Assembly: GCF_035594125.1 (NCBI RefSeq)
Contig: NC_087181.1
Span: 5,259,619 to 5,323,618, forward strand
DNA from: Scylla paramamosain
Taxonomy: Eukaryota > Arthropoda > Malacostraca > Decapoda > Portunidae
Direction: 5' to 3'
DNA: 64,000 nt
Positions 1 to 11,908 of the stretch are shown piece after piece; positions within the stretch are counted from its first letter, which is position 1; each line of letters starts with the position of its first letter. A model generated the notes under the pieces. The model saw only the letters and a list, made by a program, of their open reading frames with translations. It was not told the DNA's origin and ran no database searches. The translations under genes were made by a program, and so were the position numbers.

Positions 1-1026
1 TGAGGATGGCAATGCTGTGGTGGTCTTTTTCAATCCCTTTTTCTTCTGGAATGAGGGCAGTGTGAGGTAATTGCCAATCATTTTGGAATTTTGGCATGTG
101 GAAGGCAGGGACTATGGGGCAGGGTGGGATATGGAAGGCAGGAACTGTTGGGCAGGCTGGGATGTGGAAGACAAACTGTGGGGCAGGCTGTAAGGTTTTC
201 TCCAACACCACTGGTCGCTTTTCTCCCAATTTGGTAATGAAGATGTCCCTCAAAAAGGTAAGAAACACCACCTCAGTGATCCACCCATTTGGAGTTTTTT
301 TTTGGTAAAAAGCCTCTTCAAACCTTTCCAACACATTGAAGCGAAGATCCCTGGTGTAGGGGAAGATCAGCAGCGGTGGAAGGTACTGCCCCATGGCAAA
401 GGAGAAGGCCAACATTGTCACCTGCTGCCGTGTGCCACTTGTGATGGAGTAGAGGAGTTTAGCTCCTGTCTTACTGATGATTTTCCTTTTTCTCTGGAGA
501 AATGTTAAAACCACTTTCATCAGCATTAAAGATCCTGTCAGGAGAGCTCAACAAAGTGGGATCGATGGTGTCCAGGTAATGTTTCATTTGCTGAAACCAT
601 TCACCTAGAGCATCCTTTGTTATGACTGCTCTCTCACAGCCAGGTGGTTGCCCCATTCTTTTCTGTATCTCTAGGTGCCTCTTGAAAAAGGCTTGCATCC
701 AGTCCTTTCCAGGGCAGTTGTCTTTGAAGACAGTCTTTGCTCTCCTAGCTTCAAGGCTGATCCACCATGTCCTTGAGGTCGACTTTGGTTCGTCAAAAAC
801 CTTGTTGAGACACCTCAACTAGACAGTCTACCAGCTTCTTCTCCTCCTTTAACAGTACTGTTTTGGAAGCAGCTTGCTTAGATCTTCTGCCTCTAACCTT
901 GTCCCCAAGAGTGGCGTAGGGGATCCTAAAATCTTTGGAGGCACCATTCAAGGGCATCTGTTTGGACCTCACCAGCTCCACAGCTCTCTCCACTTGCTCC
1001 TGTGTGTAGCGTTGGGTTGATGCCAT
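1..1026 (-). pseudogene. pogo/Jerky-type DDE transposase relic, runs off the window edge
   Basis: Cut-and-paste transposase of the Tc1/mariner superfamily (pogo/Jerky/Tigger group), which binds the element ends and cleaves DNA in the nucleus. Read on the minus strand from the ATG at 1026, the N-terminus (MASTQRYTQEQVERAVELV) is a pipsqueak/CENP-B-like helix-turn-helix. A frame change near 800-815 leads into a second segment with FKRHLEIQKRMGQPPGCERA and then IFNADESGF, the first catalytic aspartate region of the DDE_1 fold. A second frame change near 470 leads to LAFSFAMGQYLPPLLIFPYT and NGWITEVVFLTFLRD, typical of the core. The expected second aspartate segment after RPVVLEK is not recognisable. 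The sequence continues past position 1. At least two frame breaks make this an inactive copy. Confidence 0.8.
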
Positions 1027-1059
1027 TTCAGCAAAGACTGTTGAAAAGGTGCAGAGCAA

Positions 1060-1960
1060 GAATGCAATTTAACATGTATGCTTCAATATAATACTTCCTC
1101 TTTCTTTTTTTCCCAAAATTATTATCCTTTCCTGTCATTTTCTGCTTTTCAAGTCAAAACTGCTTGTGTGTAGAAACTCGTTTATGTTTTCCACAATAAC
1201 ATAAAACATATTGAAAACGCAGATAATCTAGAAGGAGAAGACAAAAATAAAGTAAGCACACTAGCCTGATAATGCCCTACCCTGGTTGGCGCACTACACA
1301 CTAAGGGCATTTATGGCATTTATGTGCTACCCCACACAATCCCTTATTTGTTGAGGCTAGACATGTTTATCCTCAACCATTTGACAATCATGCATTATAA
1401 CAATAAATTCATTGACAAGCTATGTTAGTTTTGTATCAAAATAGGTGGCAGTGACTAACACTGACATTCATGTGTGCTATCGAAACAGTTAGCGGAACTC
1501 CACCTACCTCAGTTACGGTGGAAGACACAATGCTTTGTTCTCTCTGGTGCACACAGAACAGTGGAAGGGTACTGGCGGGAAAATTTGAACTTAGTCCCGT
1601 CATTTCCACTCTGTTTATGTGTTATGGAACTTTAAGCGGGATTTAGTGCACAGACCCTCCAGTACTCTATCTTTCTTATTATTGCTTTGTTTTTATTCGT
1701 ATTATTGTCATTGTTCTGCTTTTTATTAGTTATCTATTATGTCTCAATCTTCTCTATGTTTTTATTATTCTTCTTCTTCTCCTTCTTCCTCTTCTTCTTA
1801 TTCTTATTCTTTTATTGTAATTATTATATTTTATTATTATTATCACTATGATTCCAAAATGTTGTTTAGAAAACTCTTCAAATGTCGAATCTGTTGCTGA
1901 TAGCCAAGGAACTCTCTCTCCTTGCTGATAGCCCAGCACGCACCATGATGACACACACGT
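1060..1960. other. AT-rich intergenic DNA, no gene seen
   Basis: No coding signal on either strand. The stretch holds pyrimidine-rich low-complexity DNA around 1760-1800 (repeated TTCTTC/TTATTC) and poly-T runs. It may include the 5' flank of the pogo relic, but no terminal inverted repeat could be paired because the other end lies outside the window. Confidence 0.5.

Positions 1961-2034
<74 letters not shown>
1961..2034. repeat. (AC)n microsatellite
   Basis: About 74 bases of nearly perfect AC repeat. Open frames through it (THTHT or VCVCV) are repeat translation, not protein. The following 2035-2506 is unique DNA with no gene seen. Confidence 0.97.
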
Positions 2035-2036
<2 letters not shown>

Positions 2037-2502
2037 TTGTTATTATTGTTGTTGTCATCGTTATGCTCATACAGAGTGGAAAGAAACCAACATTGGTTTG
2101 GAGGTTCAGCTATGTGGTTTGTTATCAATTACTACAAAAGTATGGCCAGCCAGTGTGTCTATATAGAGTCCACCATGACCCAGCGAAGATATGCTTGGCA
2201 CGTGTCATTTGCTGGCTAGGTGCAACACCATTATCTGCAGTCCTTTCCTATCCAACCACCTACTGGCACTGTCAAAAAGACAAAAGTCATGCCCATGACA
2301 AAAGTCATACTCACCATCCAAACTGATTTTTTTTTTTTTCTCTCTCTGTTTCTGCATTGTCTTATTGCTGACTCTTGCCCAGCTAAACTCTCCAGCAGCA
2401 GGTAATCCCCACCGTCAGCAGGATATTTTCCTCTGCTCAGTTTTTCCTCAGGTTGGGACTCTGGTACCACAGCAGAAACCTCTCGGAGGCTTCTCCAGCC
2501 AC

Positions 2503-2689
<187 letters not shown>

Positions 2690-2876
2690 GAGAGTCCTCA
2701 CAGCCAGCTACCTCCTGGATCCTTTTTAGGCCAGCACCCTGGCCTCCAGCAGACACCTTACAGGTTGTCTGACTTCTTAGGCACAAGATCCATGGGCACA
2801 AACAAGACTAATACCTTTTACAAGTTCAAGGAAGGGATGAGCATGTCTCACTACACCCATTCACATTTATTCATGT

Positions 2877-4018
<1,142 letters not shown>

Positions 4019-4059
4019 GGTTTTCAAACATCAGCTGCACTTTCTTATATACACAAACA

Positions 4060-4062
<3 letters not shown>

Positions 4063-4135
<73 letters not shown>
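4063..4135. repeat. (AC)n tract at the 5' border of LINE-A
   Basis: About 73 bases of AC repeat ending exactly where the truncated LINE-A begins. It is read here as residual target microsatellite. Confidence 0.95.
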
Positions 4136-4136
<1 letters not shown>

Positions 4137-4842
4137 GAAGAGTAAAAGGAAATTATGTGTTGAATGTGTAAGGTTGAGTGGAGCAGAAGAGGAAAAGGAT
4201 CTTGGTGTTACAGTGACTGGGAACCTGACCCTGGAGAAACACATTAGCAAAATTACAGGAGAAACCTATAACTTGCTGAGAAGAATAAGGCAGGCCTTTG
4301 CATATATGGATGAAGAGATAGTCAGGAAGATGATCGTGTCGCTGATAAGACCTAGACTAGAATATGCAGCAGTAGTATGGTCGCCATACAAGAAAAAGGA
4401 TATAAGGAAGTTGGAGAGAGTTCAGAGAGCAGCTACGAAGAAGGTACCAAGTATCAGGGACTTGTCATATGAAGAGAGACTGGCAAGGATACATCTACCA
4501 ACGTTGGAAAAGAGGAGAGAAAGGGGAGACTTGATTGCAATATATAAAACATATGAGGAAGTAAAGGAAGTGGACAGGAGTGACTTAATGGTCTGGGATA
4601 CACAGGACACTAGAGGACATGGAAAAAGGCTGAAAAGGAGTGCTTGTAGAAGAGATGTCAAAAAGTGTAGTTTCCCATATAGAAGTATTGATGTATGGAA
4701 CGGTCTGGATGAGGAGATAGTAAATGCAGAAAGTATACATGGATTCAAGACTAAGTTGGATATTAAAAGATATGGAGATGGGACAGCACGAGCATAGCTC
4801 TTTTCCCATAAAGCACAACTAGGTAAATATAACTAGGTAAAT
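4136..4842 (+). mobile_element. LINE-A: 5'-truncated CR1/Jockey-type LINE, RT C-terminus and 3' end
   Basis: Carries only the last part of ORF2. The open frame (stop at 4795-4797) contains EEKDLGVTVTGNLTLEKHIS, RPRLEYAAVVWSPYKKKD, RRERGDLIAIYK, DTRGHGKRLKRSACRRDVKK and the final FKTKLDIKRYGDGTARA. This is the thumb and C-terminal region shared by every copy of the family here. The frame itself is unbroken, but there is no endonuclease or palm, so the copy is dead on arrival. The 3' end is a doubled ACTAGGTAAATA motif followed by (AC)n at 4843-4866. The (AC)n on the 5' side cannot be the element's own 5' UTR, because the copy is truncated in mid-gene. Confidence 0.9.
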
Positions 4843-4866
4843 ACACACACACACACAGACACACAA
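4843..4866. repeat. (AC)n joint between LINE-A and LINE-B
   Basis: Short AC repeat (one G interruption) directly after the ACTAGGTAAATA terminus of LINE-A and directly before the 5' UTR of LINE-B. Confidence 0.85.
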
Positions 4867-5137
4867 ACGTGCACCAGCCAGCTGTTCAGATGCAGGTGGT
4901 TAAGCTCCTGAAGATAAAGCTACTGGATCTAGACAAAACAATGAGGCCTAGTAATGTATATGCAGGGGTGAGAGGGAGTTACAGAGTGTCTTGTCTCCAA
5001 ATTTAATACATAAAGGAGTATTTTGAGGTTAAAAGAAATGAAAGGAAAGGAAGATCTAGGTGGCTTCACTGATAGTGATGTTTGTAAACAAACCGAGTGA
5101 GGAGGTGAGATAGAAGGCACATTTTATTGAAACCCCT

Positions 5138-5935
5138 GTGGGCTTGAGACAATTGATGGAAGCAAATGGAGAAAGGGATTTTTCAGGATTCAAAGAAGAG
5201 AATGGAAGTATGAGGAAGATAATCAGCGTAGAGAAAGAAATGAGGTGCATGAGGGAACTGATCTCTGGCATTCTGGAGAAGCAGGACAAACTTATGGAAA
5301 TCAAAGAATTGAGAAAGAAGTATAGTGAATGTGAGAGCACTCTAAAGATAAACAATGAGATGAAAGAGGCAATGGAAGAACTAAAGAAAGAAAATGAGAT
5401 ACTCAAGACTAAGTGTAATGAATATGAAGTAACCCTGCAGGGGCTGCAAGAAAAGGTGGAGGATAGTGCAGGAAAAGTGGAAGGGGTGGTATGTGAAACC
5501 AAACTGGAGAAACTGAGAAATACCTTGAAGAAAGAACATAAGGATGAAAAAGTTAGCTTCACAGAGGTGGTTAAAAAACAAATACAGGAAAAGACCAAGG
5601 ACACTAATTCAGGTAATTAAAGAAAAGGAGGCTTTGGTGAGAAAGAAATGTGTGGTCTTTTTTGGGGTGCAAGAGAAGAAAAACACAGTAAAGTCTGTCA
5701 GAGAGAGAGAAGAGAAGGAGTTGGTAAGGAAAATCATTACAATGGTCCAAGATGAGGTACAGGGACTGGAACAAGAAGTGGAAGAAGCATATACAATTGG
5801 AAAATATAGTGAAGAGGTAAAAGGCCATTGAAAGTGAGAATGAGATCCCAAGTTGCAGTAGAGGAGATCCTAGTGAGAACCAGGAAGCTGGCTGAAAGTT
5901 CAGAATACAAGAATATTTTGGTAAAAGATATATGA
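5138..5935 (+). pseudogene. LINE-B ORF1: coiled-coil RNA-binding protein, frameshifted
   Basis: Nucleic-acid-binding ORF1 protein that packages LINE RNA. From the ATG at 5138 the first 160 codons are highly charged with heptad-like leucines (LRKKYSECESTLKINNEMKE), consistent with a coiled coil. A frame change near 5600 is followed by CVVFFGVQEKK and, after another break near 5830, by LKVRMRSQVAVEEILVRTRK and YKNILVKDI. This order, coiled coil, then V(V)FG(L/V)(K/Q)EKK, then RP(I/L)(R/K)(I/V)R, resembles the RRM-like core of L1-type ORF1 proteins. No CCHC knuckle is visible. The same motifs recur in C and D, which supports the assignment. Confidence 0.7.
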
Positions 5936-6139
5936 ACTTGGAAGAAAGGGAAAAAGAGAGGGATCTGAGAAATGAAACTAAGAAAAAAAAAATAGAAGAA
6001 CAGAGACTGAGAAGAGGAAATTTTATTGAAGGGTACTAGATACACATAAGGAAATGTTATATTCGGAAAAGGGAACAAGAACTGAAAGAAACACAGCTGC
6101 AGACAGACAAATTGCATGTGGTGGAAGAAGTAGTACATT

Positions 6140-8328
6140 AAGAGTAATGTATACAAACATAGACAGGTTACTTTTAGGTATACTGAAAGTCAGATTACTT
6201 AAAGGAAAATGGACCAGATGTGTTGTGCCTAACTGAGACATAGTTAAAAGAGGAAGTCCATTTAAGCTTTAAGGAAGAATGATATAATTATTGGAGGAGA
6301 GATAGAAAAGGAAAAAGGAGGAAGAGGAGTACTGATAATGGTTAGAGATGATATAAATGTGGAAGAAGTGCAATATGGAGATGGCATGGTGGAGATCATA
6401 GGTATAACAATCAGGACCAGTGGGAGAGAAAGGAGGAGGATCATATTAATGTATGGAGGCTGGGGGGTCACAAGGAAGTGCAAAAGGAAGTGTTGAAGTG
6501 CCTAGACAACATGATAAGGAAGGACAGTAAAATACTACTAGTGGGAGACTTTAACTGCAAAAATGTAAGCCGGGAGGAGATGGAAGTTAATGGAAATGCT
6601 GGACTGTGGAGTGAAGAAATGCTACAGTTAACTATGGTGAATGCAATGGACCAATGGGTGGAGGAATTTACAAGATACAGAGGGGAGGAGGAGCCATCTA
6701 TGTTAGACCTGGTATTCACAAAAAAAAAAAAAAAAAACAGAGCTCAGTCCAACCATTAAATACTTAAGCCCAATGGGAAAAAGTGACCATGTGGTTTCAG
6801 AAGTGGTACTGCAAAATTGGGAGGTTCTACCATGTAAGGAGGATTATAAAAATGGGAGACTAAATCATGCAAAGACAAATTTTACAGTTAAGAAAATTCT
6901 TTTGAAGTATTGATTGGAAGAGACTTATGGAAGGCAAGACAATGCAAGAGAAATATGAAACATTCCTGAAAAAGTACAATGATGGTGTGCAGAAGTATGT
7001 ATCTGTATATAAAGTAAGGAGGAGCAAACATATCTGGTATAATGCCAGATATGCAGAAGCTAAGAAGAGAAAGGATATAGCTTGGAAGAAACTGAAGAAA
7101 CAAAAGAAATTAAAATAATAGAGAGCAGTATAAGGAAACAAGGAATGAGTATATTAGAATAAGAAGAGAGGAGGAGAAACAGTTTGAAAAGGATGTGGTA
7201 AAGAAATGTGAAGAAGAGCCTAAGCCTTTTTACATATATATCAATGGAAAGATGACAAGCAGAGAGACCATTAACAAGATAGTAAAGGAAGGAAGGATAT
7301 ATCAAACAGCAGAAGAGATGAGTGAAATTATGAATGAGAGTTTCAGGTCTGTGTTCAGTGTGGAAGTGTATTTTGCAGAACCAAATGAGGAGGTAAGGCA
7401 GGGGGGTTACAGGAAGTCTTGGTGCAAAAACATGAAATTGGCAAATTGTTAGAGAAGTTGGGTGTCAGGAAAGCAATGGGGCCTGATGGAGTGTCAGGTT
7501 GGACACTAAAGGAATGTAGAAAACAAGTAGTGGAGCCAATTTGGGATGTGATTAACAGCTTGCTGATAGAGGGAAGAGTACCAAGAGAGTGGAAGAGAGC
7601 AATTATAGTGCCAATACACAAAGGAGGAAAGAGGACTGAGCCACTAAATTATAGACCAGTGTCACTAACTAGTGTTGTGGGGATGAAGGAAAAGTGGATG
7701 AAATATTTGGAAGAGAATGAAGTTATAACAAATAGTCAATTTGGTTTCAGAATAGGAAGGTCATGTGTGACAAATTTTCTAAATTTCTATACAAGAGTAA
7801 TAGATGAAGTACAAAACAAAGATGGGTGGGTAGATGCAGTGTACTTGGACATCAAAAAAAGCTTTTGATAAAGTTCCACATAAAAGACTATTGTGGAAGA
7901 TTAAACATATAAAAGGACTGAAAGGGACAATGCTAAAATGAATGAGAGACTGCTTAAAGGATAGAGAAATGAGAACAGTGATCAGGGACACCTGTTCATG
8001 TTGGAGTAATGTAACAAGTGGAGTACCACAGGGGTCAGTGTTAGCACCCATTATGTACCAAATATACATCAGTGATATGCAGGAGAGTTTGACCAGTTAT
8101 ATTAATCTGTTTGCTGATGATGCAAAATTGTTAAAGAGCCACATTGATTGTATGGAGTTGCAAAGAGATATTGACAAGATTTATGGGTGGAGCAAGAAGT
8201 GGAAACGTATTCACTGCTAAGAAATGCCATGTGATGGAATTGGGAAAGAGTAAGAGAAGACCTTCATGGGACTATAAAATGGGGGAGGAAGTAATAATGA
8301 GGAGCAAGGAGGAAAAAGACCTAGGATT

Positions 8329-8373
<45 letters not shown>

Positions 8374-8939
8374 CAAGATACCCTGACCCCAGAACAGCAT
8401 ATAAGTGAGATATCTGGCTTGACGTACAGGATGTTAACAAATATTAGGGTGGCATTTCATTACATGGATAAGACTATTATGAAAAAATTATAGCCACTAT
8501 GCTATGTCCCAGGCTAGAATATACAGCAGTGGTGTGGTCTTTGCATGTGAAGAAAGACATAAAGAATTTGGAAAGAATTCAGAGGGCAGCTACAAGGATG
8601 GTACTGGAGCTGAAAGACCTAACATATGAAGAGAGGTTAAAGGAAATGGGACTGTCAACTTTGCAAGTTAGAAGTGAAAGAGGAGATCTAATGATGTACA
8701 AAATAGTTAACCACACTGAGAAGATAGATAAGCAGGACTTGGTGTTGCTGGAAGATGATGAAGCACCCAAAGAAGATCAGGATTAGTCAGTGCCTGAGGG
8801 ACATCAAGAAGTACAATTTTCCACATAGAACTGTGGATATCTAGAATGGTCTAAATGAGGAGGTTGTTTACAGCACCTAACATGCAGAAATTTATGGAAA
8901 TTCTGGATAAATATAGATATGGAGACAGGACACTATGAG
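6140..8939 (+). pseudogene. LINE-B ORF2: endonuclease plus reverse transcriptase, broken
   Basis: Polyprotein that nicks the target and reverse-transcribes LINE RNA. In order: RVMYTNIDRLLLGIL (start of the APE-type endonuclease, about 6140), LLVGDFNCKNVS (about 6540), LDLVFTK and an SDHV segment (about 6710-6790, endonuclease end), a linker with KTFLKKYNDGVQKYV, then reverse transcriptase with GVRKAMGPDGVSGWTLKE, NYRPVSLTSVV, FGFRIGRSCVTN, VYLDIKKSFD (motif A), SGVPQGSVLAP, LFADDAKLL (motif C) and the C-terminal VVWSLHVKKDIKNLERIQRA. Catalytic residues of motifs A and C are kept, but there are many frameshifts and stops, and homopolymer insertions near 6720 and 8330. Not functional. Confidence 0.85.
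8330..8373. repeat. Poly(T) run of 44 inside LINE-B
   Basis: A 44-base T homopolymer replaces a few codons after the KDLG motif of ORF2. Copy J has ordinary sequence at the same place, so this is a late expansion, an inserted retro-tail or a sequencing artefact. Confidence 0.9.
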
Positions 8940-8973
8940 CCCTGCTTGAACCCTGTATTATACAACTAGGTAA

Positions 8974-8975
<2 letters not shown>

Positions 8976-9013
<38 letters not shown>
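8976..9013. repeat. (AC)n joint between LINE-B and LINE-C
   Basis: About 38 bases of AC repeat following TAAATA of LINE-B and immediately preceding the 5' UTR of LINE-C. Confidence 0.93.
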
Positions 9014-9018
<5 letters not shown>

Positions 9019-9220
9019 GGTGGCAGAGCTGACAGGACGTGTTTCCTAGTGCTCTACATATAGAAGGAAGGAATAACACAAATCACTCATGGTGGAACAA
9101 GTTTATGATATGAAGACCCAGGAATACCTAGGTGGTAAATAGGGAGGGGAGAAATAGTACATGAGTATAGTTATCCTGTCTCTAGGAGAGTTTGGTTGGT
9201 TTGTTTACACTTTGGACAAA

Positions 9221-10080
9221 ATGGCATAGGGCGACATCCCAAAAGAATGGGAGTCCTTTGAAGGTTTTACTGGTGAAGAAAGATAACTATATTATAGATT
9301 GCAGTATAGAAAAATTTTATATATGGAAAAATTGATGGACAAGTTAGTGAAGAGAATAAAGACATTGGAGGGACACCAAAAGGTGACAGGTGAGGAATTG
9401 GTGATTATTATGGCAAAGCTGATGGAGATGGAAAATAAAAATGAGAAGTTAAAGGTGGAAAATGACTGTTTAAGGAAACAAATAAAGGAAAAAGTAGAAA
9501 CTGTTCTGAAAGAAAATGAGGAAATGAAGGCAAGTGTAAAGGATGTGGAAATGAGACAAAATAAGTGGTTAAATGAATTTATATTTGAAGAAGAAACACT
9601 AAAGAAAATAATAAAACAACAAGAAAATGAGAAACAAAATCTGACAGAAAGTGGTAAGAGAAAAAGTTAGTGAGACACTGTAGAAAAATATAAACAAGTA
9701 ATTGTATTTGGATTAAAGGAAAAGAAAATAGTAAGCAGAATTAAAAGAGAGGAAAAGGAAAAGAACCTGTTGAATAAGTTACTGAAGAAAGTGACAGGTG
9801 AAGACAGTCAGGTATTAAAGTAAGTGGAAGAGTCCATAGAATTGGGATACATGAAGAAGAAAAAATGAGACCCATAAGAATAAGGTTTGCAACACAGGTA
9901 CAAGCAGAGGAAGTAATTAATGGGTCTTGGAGATTGCCTGGAGATGAAGAATATAAGAATGTATGGATAAACAGGGATATGGATGAGACTGAAAGGTTGA
10001 AGCAAAAGGAGCTGGTAAATGAGGCTAAACAAAAAAAAAAACAAAAACGAATGGAGGTGGAGAAGTCTTCTGAAGAGTAA
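9221..10080 (+). pseudogene. LINE-C ORF1: coiled-coil/RRM-like protein, broken
   Basis: Same family as LINE-D ORF1. The likely start ATG at 9221 is followed by a stop two codons on (ATG GCA TAG). The long coiled-coil part runs 9299-9660 (MEKLMDKLVKRIKTLEGHQK, KKIIKQQENEKQNL). About 9640 it has a roughly 20-base deletion relative to D. A frame change near 9670, shared with D, leads to IVFGLKEKKIVSRI, then MRPIRIRFATQVQAEEVING and YKNVWINRDMDETERLKQKE, the RRM-like and C-terminal parts. Binds element RNA by family analogy. Confidence 0.72.
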
Positions 10081-10099
10081 GAGATATAAGGATAAAGAA

Positions 10100-11854
10100 A
10101 TGGTACATCAAGCTGTAAGTAAGGTATGTTATACTAATGTAAATGGATTAATGTCAACAAAGATGGAATTAAATGAGTTATTAAACAGAACCACACCAGA
10201 TGTTGCTGTATTATGTGAGACAAAATGGAAAAATGAATGGGGAACTTCTGACATTGGTGATAATAAATATGATTTATGGATGAAAAATAGAAGTGACAAG
10301 GGAGGAGGTGGAGTGACAATTCTGATAAAAAAAAATGTGGCAAAGTGGAGAAGGTAATAAAAGTGAAGACATGTCTGAAGTTCTACAAGTCATGATTAGA
10401 AGTGGAAATGGAAGGATAATGAATTATGTAAGAGTGCATGTGCCACCTATGACCAATGCTTGGCAAAAACAAGAGCAAGAAGAGATGTTGGTAGATGTGT
10501 TGAAAGGTCTTGAAAAAATAGTGAAGGAAAGTAGTGATATAGTTATTGTTGGTGATTTTAATTGTAAGGAGATAAATTGGGAGACATTGACAACTACTGG
10601 AAGCGAGAGCTCATGGAGTAATAGACTGTTAAACTAGGCGGCGAAAAACTTGATGATTCAATGGGTTGATTGTGATACCAGATTTAGTGGAAGAGATAAA
10701 CCATCAAGACTTGATTTAGTGTTTACCAAGGACATGGAAATTATTGAAACTATACACTATGATAGCCCCCTAGGTAAAAGTGATCATGTGTTGATGGAAT
10801 TTAATCTGAAAAATGAAAATGTAATCATTGATGAAAATTATAAGGTGAAAAGATTTAAATATAGTAAAGCTGATTTTCAAAAATAAAAAAAAAATAATTT
10901 GCTGCCATGGACTGGAAAGACTCCGAAGATGCAGATGTTCAGGAAAAATGGGATGAATTTATAAGGATGTATAACTCTTGGGGGCTGTTTAGCCCCCGTA
11001 ATGTTTCTGGCGTATGTCAACAATATGGTGGATGAGGTTGACAGTTATATAAATATGTTTGCAGACGATGCAAAATTATTGAAAAGAGTGGAAAACAATA
11101 TGAATTGTGAAATATTACAGAAAGATCTAAATAAGATATATAAATGAAGTAAGAAATGGGAAATGGAATTTAATGCAAAGAAATGCAAGGTGATAGAATT
11201 AGGAAAAAGCAAAAGAAGATTGACAAGGTCCTACACTATGGGAGAAGTGGAAATTAAGAAAACCAAAGAAAAAAAAGACTTGGGAATTACAATAAGTGAT
11301 AATTTATCGCCAGAAAAACATGTAAACAACATGTTGGGGAAACCTATGAGTTACTAAGAAAGATGAAAGGGGGCAAGTGCTTACATGGATGAAGAGATGA
11401 TGAAAAAGTTGATGGAATATGTGATTCAACCAAAACTGTTTGGTCACCCCATGATAAAAAGGAAATAAGGAAAACAGAAAGGATCCAGAGAGCTGCAACC
11501 AAACTGGTACCAAGTTTGAGAGATTTAACCAATGAAGAAAGATTAAGGAGATTGAAGCTTCCATCATTACAAGAGAGAAGAGAAAGAGGGGACCTGATTG
11601 CTATATACAGAGCTTTAAAGGGTAAGGATCAAGTTGACAAAGAAGACTTATTTGTGTGGGACTCAAGAGATACAAGAGGACATGGAGTGAAATTGAGGAA
11701 AACAGCAAGTAGAAGAGATGTCAAGAAATGTGGTTTCCCAAATAGAAGCATAGAAATATGGAACAACTTAGATGAAACAGTGGTACAAGCAACAAATATT
11801 CGTTAATTTAAAGTTAAGCTGGATGCTTATAGATATGGAGACAGGACAGCATGA
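10100..11854 (+). pseudogene. LINE-C ORF2: endonuclease joined to RT C-terminus by deletion
   Basis: Endonuclease start VCYTNVNGLMSTKMELNELL and PDVAVLCETKWKNEWG, then IVIVGDFNCKEINWE. An in-frame TAG follows SWSNRLLN at about 10635. Then come RLDLVFTKDMEIIE and GKSDHVLMEF. After DADVQEKWDEFIRMYNS the sequence jumps near 10978 to VDSYINMFADDAKLLKRVE and the thumb region (EKKDLGITISDNLSPEKHV, RRERGDLIAIYR, DTRGHGVKLRKTASRRDVKK). The palm up to motif A is missing and a short G/C-rich linker sits at the join. Cannot encode an active transcriptase. Confidence 0.82.
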
Positions 11855-11908
11855 GCATAGCTCTTTTCCTGTAAAACACAAATAGGTAGTAAATACAACT
11901 AGGTAAAT

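Larger units (their letters stand above)
4867..8975 (+). mobile_element. LINE-B: near full-length CR1/Jockey-type LINE, degenerate
   Basis: About 4.1 kb with a 5' UTR (4867-5137), ORF1 (5138 to about 5935), ORF2 (about 6140-8939) and the 3' terminus CAACTAGGTAAATA. It is the most complete copy of this subfamily in the window and serves as the reference for the truncated copies J, E and G. Both ORFs are broken by frameshifts. A 17-A run at about 6720 and a 44-T run at 8330-8373 lie inside ORF2. (AC)n flanks both ends. Confidence 0.85.
9014..11908 (+). mobile_element. LINE-C: full 5' and 3' ends, internally deleted CR1/Jockey-type LINE
   Basis: The 5' UTR (GCAGAGCTGACAGGACGTGT at about 9025) matches that of LINE-D at about 33600, and both begin after (AC)n, so this is probably the true 5' end. 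It contains ORF1, an endonuclease domain and then, at about 10978, a junction that skips the reverse-transcriptase fingers and motif A and resumes at NMFADDAKLLK (motif C region). The 3' end is a doubled TAAATAC/AACTAGGTAAATA motif. The expected (AC)n tail is displaced by the minus-strand LINE-I at 11909 and reappears at 14605. Confidence 0.85.

Noticed and set aside
5056..5604. Minus-strand frame of 182 codons
   Set aside because: Antisense of LINE-B ORF1, same reasoning as for LINE-D.
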